Virus record (IMG/VR): IMGVR_UViG_3300042465_005589
Coordinates: 62,001-126,000 of that record
DNA from: a virus
DNA: 64,000 bases
Reading direction: 5' to 3' (one strand)
Part shown: positions 63,853 through 64,000 of the stretch, piece after piece
Numbering within the stretch: the first letter of the stretch is position 1
Layout of the letters: each line of letters begins with the position of its first letter
Translations under genes and position numbers: made by a program
Notes under the pieces: model-generated
Told to the model about the DNA's origin: nothing
The model's database searches: none
Seen by the model: only the letters and a program-made list of their open reading frames with translations

Positions 63853-64000
63853 CTAATGTTTCCGCTGTAAATTTATCCTTATTTAAGAATGTTAGTTCTA
63901 ATTGAATACTTGCTATTAATAATTCTTCAACTTGGTCCCAAGTTATCAAACCTTTCATCCATAATGTATGGAGTGACCTCATTATTTCAAATTCTGTTGC
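63821..64000 (-). CDS. Partial hypothetical protein, 5' end outside the window
   Basis: The frame is open to the window edge and reads TEFEIMRSLHTLWMKGLITW, then a helical stretch ending AKYRIGE. A start inside the window would be the methionine of MRSLHT, but coding signal continues upstream of it. It overlaps the next gene by 32 nt. Confidence 0.55.
   Translation of the reverse strand, partial: ATEFEIMRSLHTLWMKGLITWDQVEELLIASIQLELTFLNKDKFTAETLDGRAKYRIGE

Overview
The window is a stretch of a large (jumbo-type), AT-rich, T4-like tailed-phage genome that infects a member of the Bacteroidota. The phage call rests on an RNA-repair set, a peptidoglycan-binding/GH19 endolysin, a small holin-like protein, many homing endonucleases, glycosyltransferases, tightly packed small genes and a very large tRNA array. 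The host call rests on at least eight promoters with the Bacteroidota consensus (TTTG, 19-20 nt, TAnnTTTG), on lipoproteins with short signal peptides, and on the absence of Shine-Dalgarno sequences. No capsid, tail, terminase or polymerase gene is in the window.

Layout. 0-6.6 kb: SET-domain protein, SmpB, two overlapping RHH-HNH gene pairs, a long untranslated stretch (1.76-3.12 kb) that looks like a promoter-to-terminator non-coding RNA of about 0.9 kb, and tRNA-like elements. 6.6-14.2 kb: an M15-type peptidase, a GAF-like membrane protein and a minus-strand RNA-repair operon (RNA ligase, polynucleotide kinase, metallophosphoesterase, cyclic-phosphate-processing receiver protein, nucleotidase) broken by a GIY-YIG gene. 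14.3-26.1 kb: three blocks of minus-strand tRNAs. I count 26 cloverleaves with a normal anticodon arm, and together they cover all 20 amino acids. They are interleaved with inverted-repeat-closed RNA modules, aberrant tRNA-like elements, small genes, a DNA methyltransferase, HNH genes and an orphan ABC-transporter membrane domain. 26.4-31.5 kb: a six-gene glycosyltransferase island. 31.6-46.1 kb and 52.7-56.5 kb: long proteins of unknown function. Many share a short N-terminal leader ending in a T4-gp21-like cleavage site (hydrophobic-x-E before Q or N), so they are probably packaged in the capsid. 46.6-52.6 kb: two HAD proteins of the RNA-repair-associated type, small accessory genes and a full-length DnaK. 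56.6-64 kb: a stand-alone class II aminoacyl-tRNA-synthetase-like protein, a second metallophosphoesterase, small genes, an FKBP-type isomerase and two more leader- or protease-type genes.

How it fits together. The complete tRNA set, SmpB, the synthetase-like protein and the RNA-repair enzymes suggest a phage that keeps its own decoding system running and can mend nuclease-cut tRNAs. DnaK and FKBP would assist folding of phage proteins. The leader-bearing proteins would be delivered with the DNA. Two promoter types are visible: Bacteroidota-type promoters in front of tRNAs and accessory genes, and a TATTTATA box just upstream of most leader-bearing and virion-type genes.
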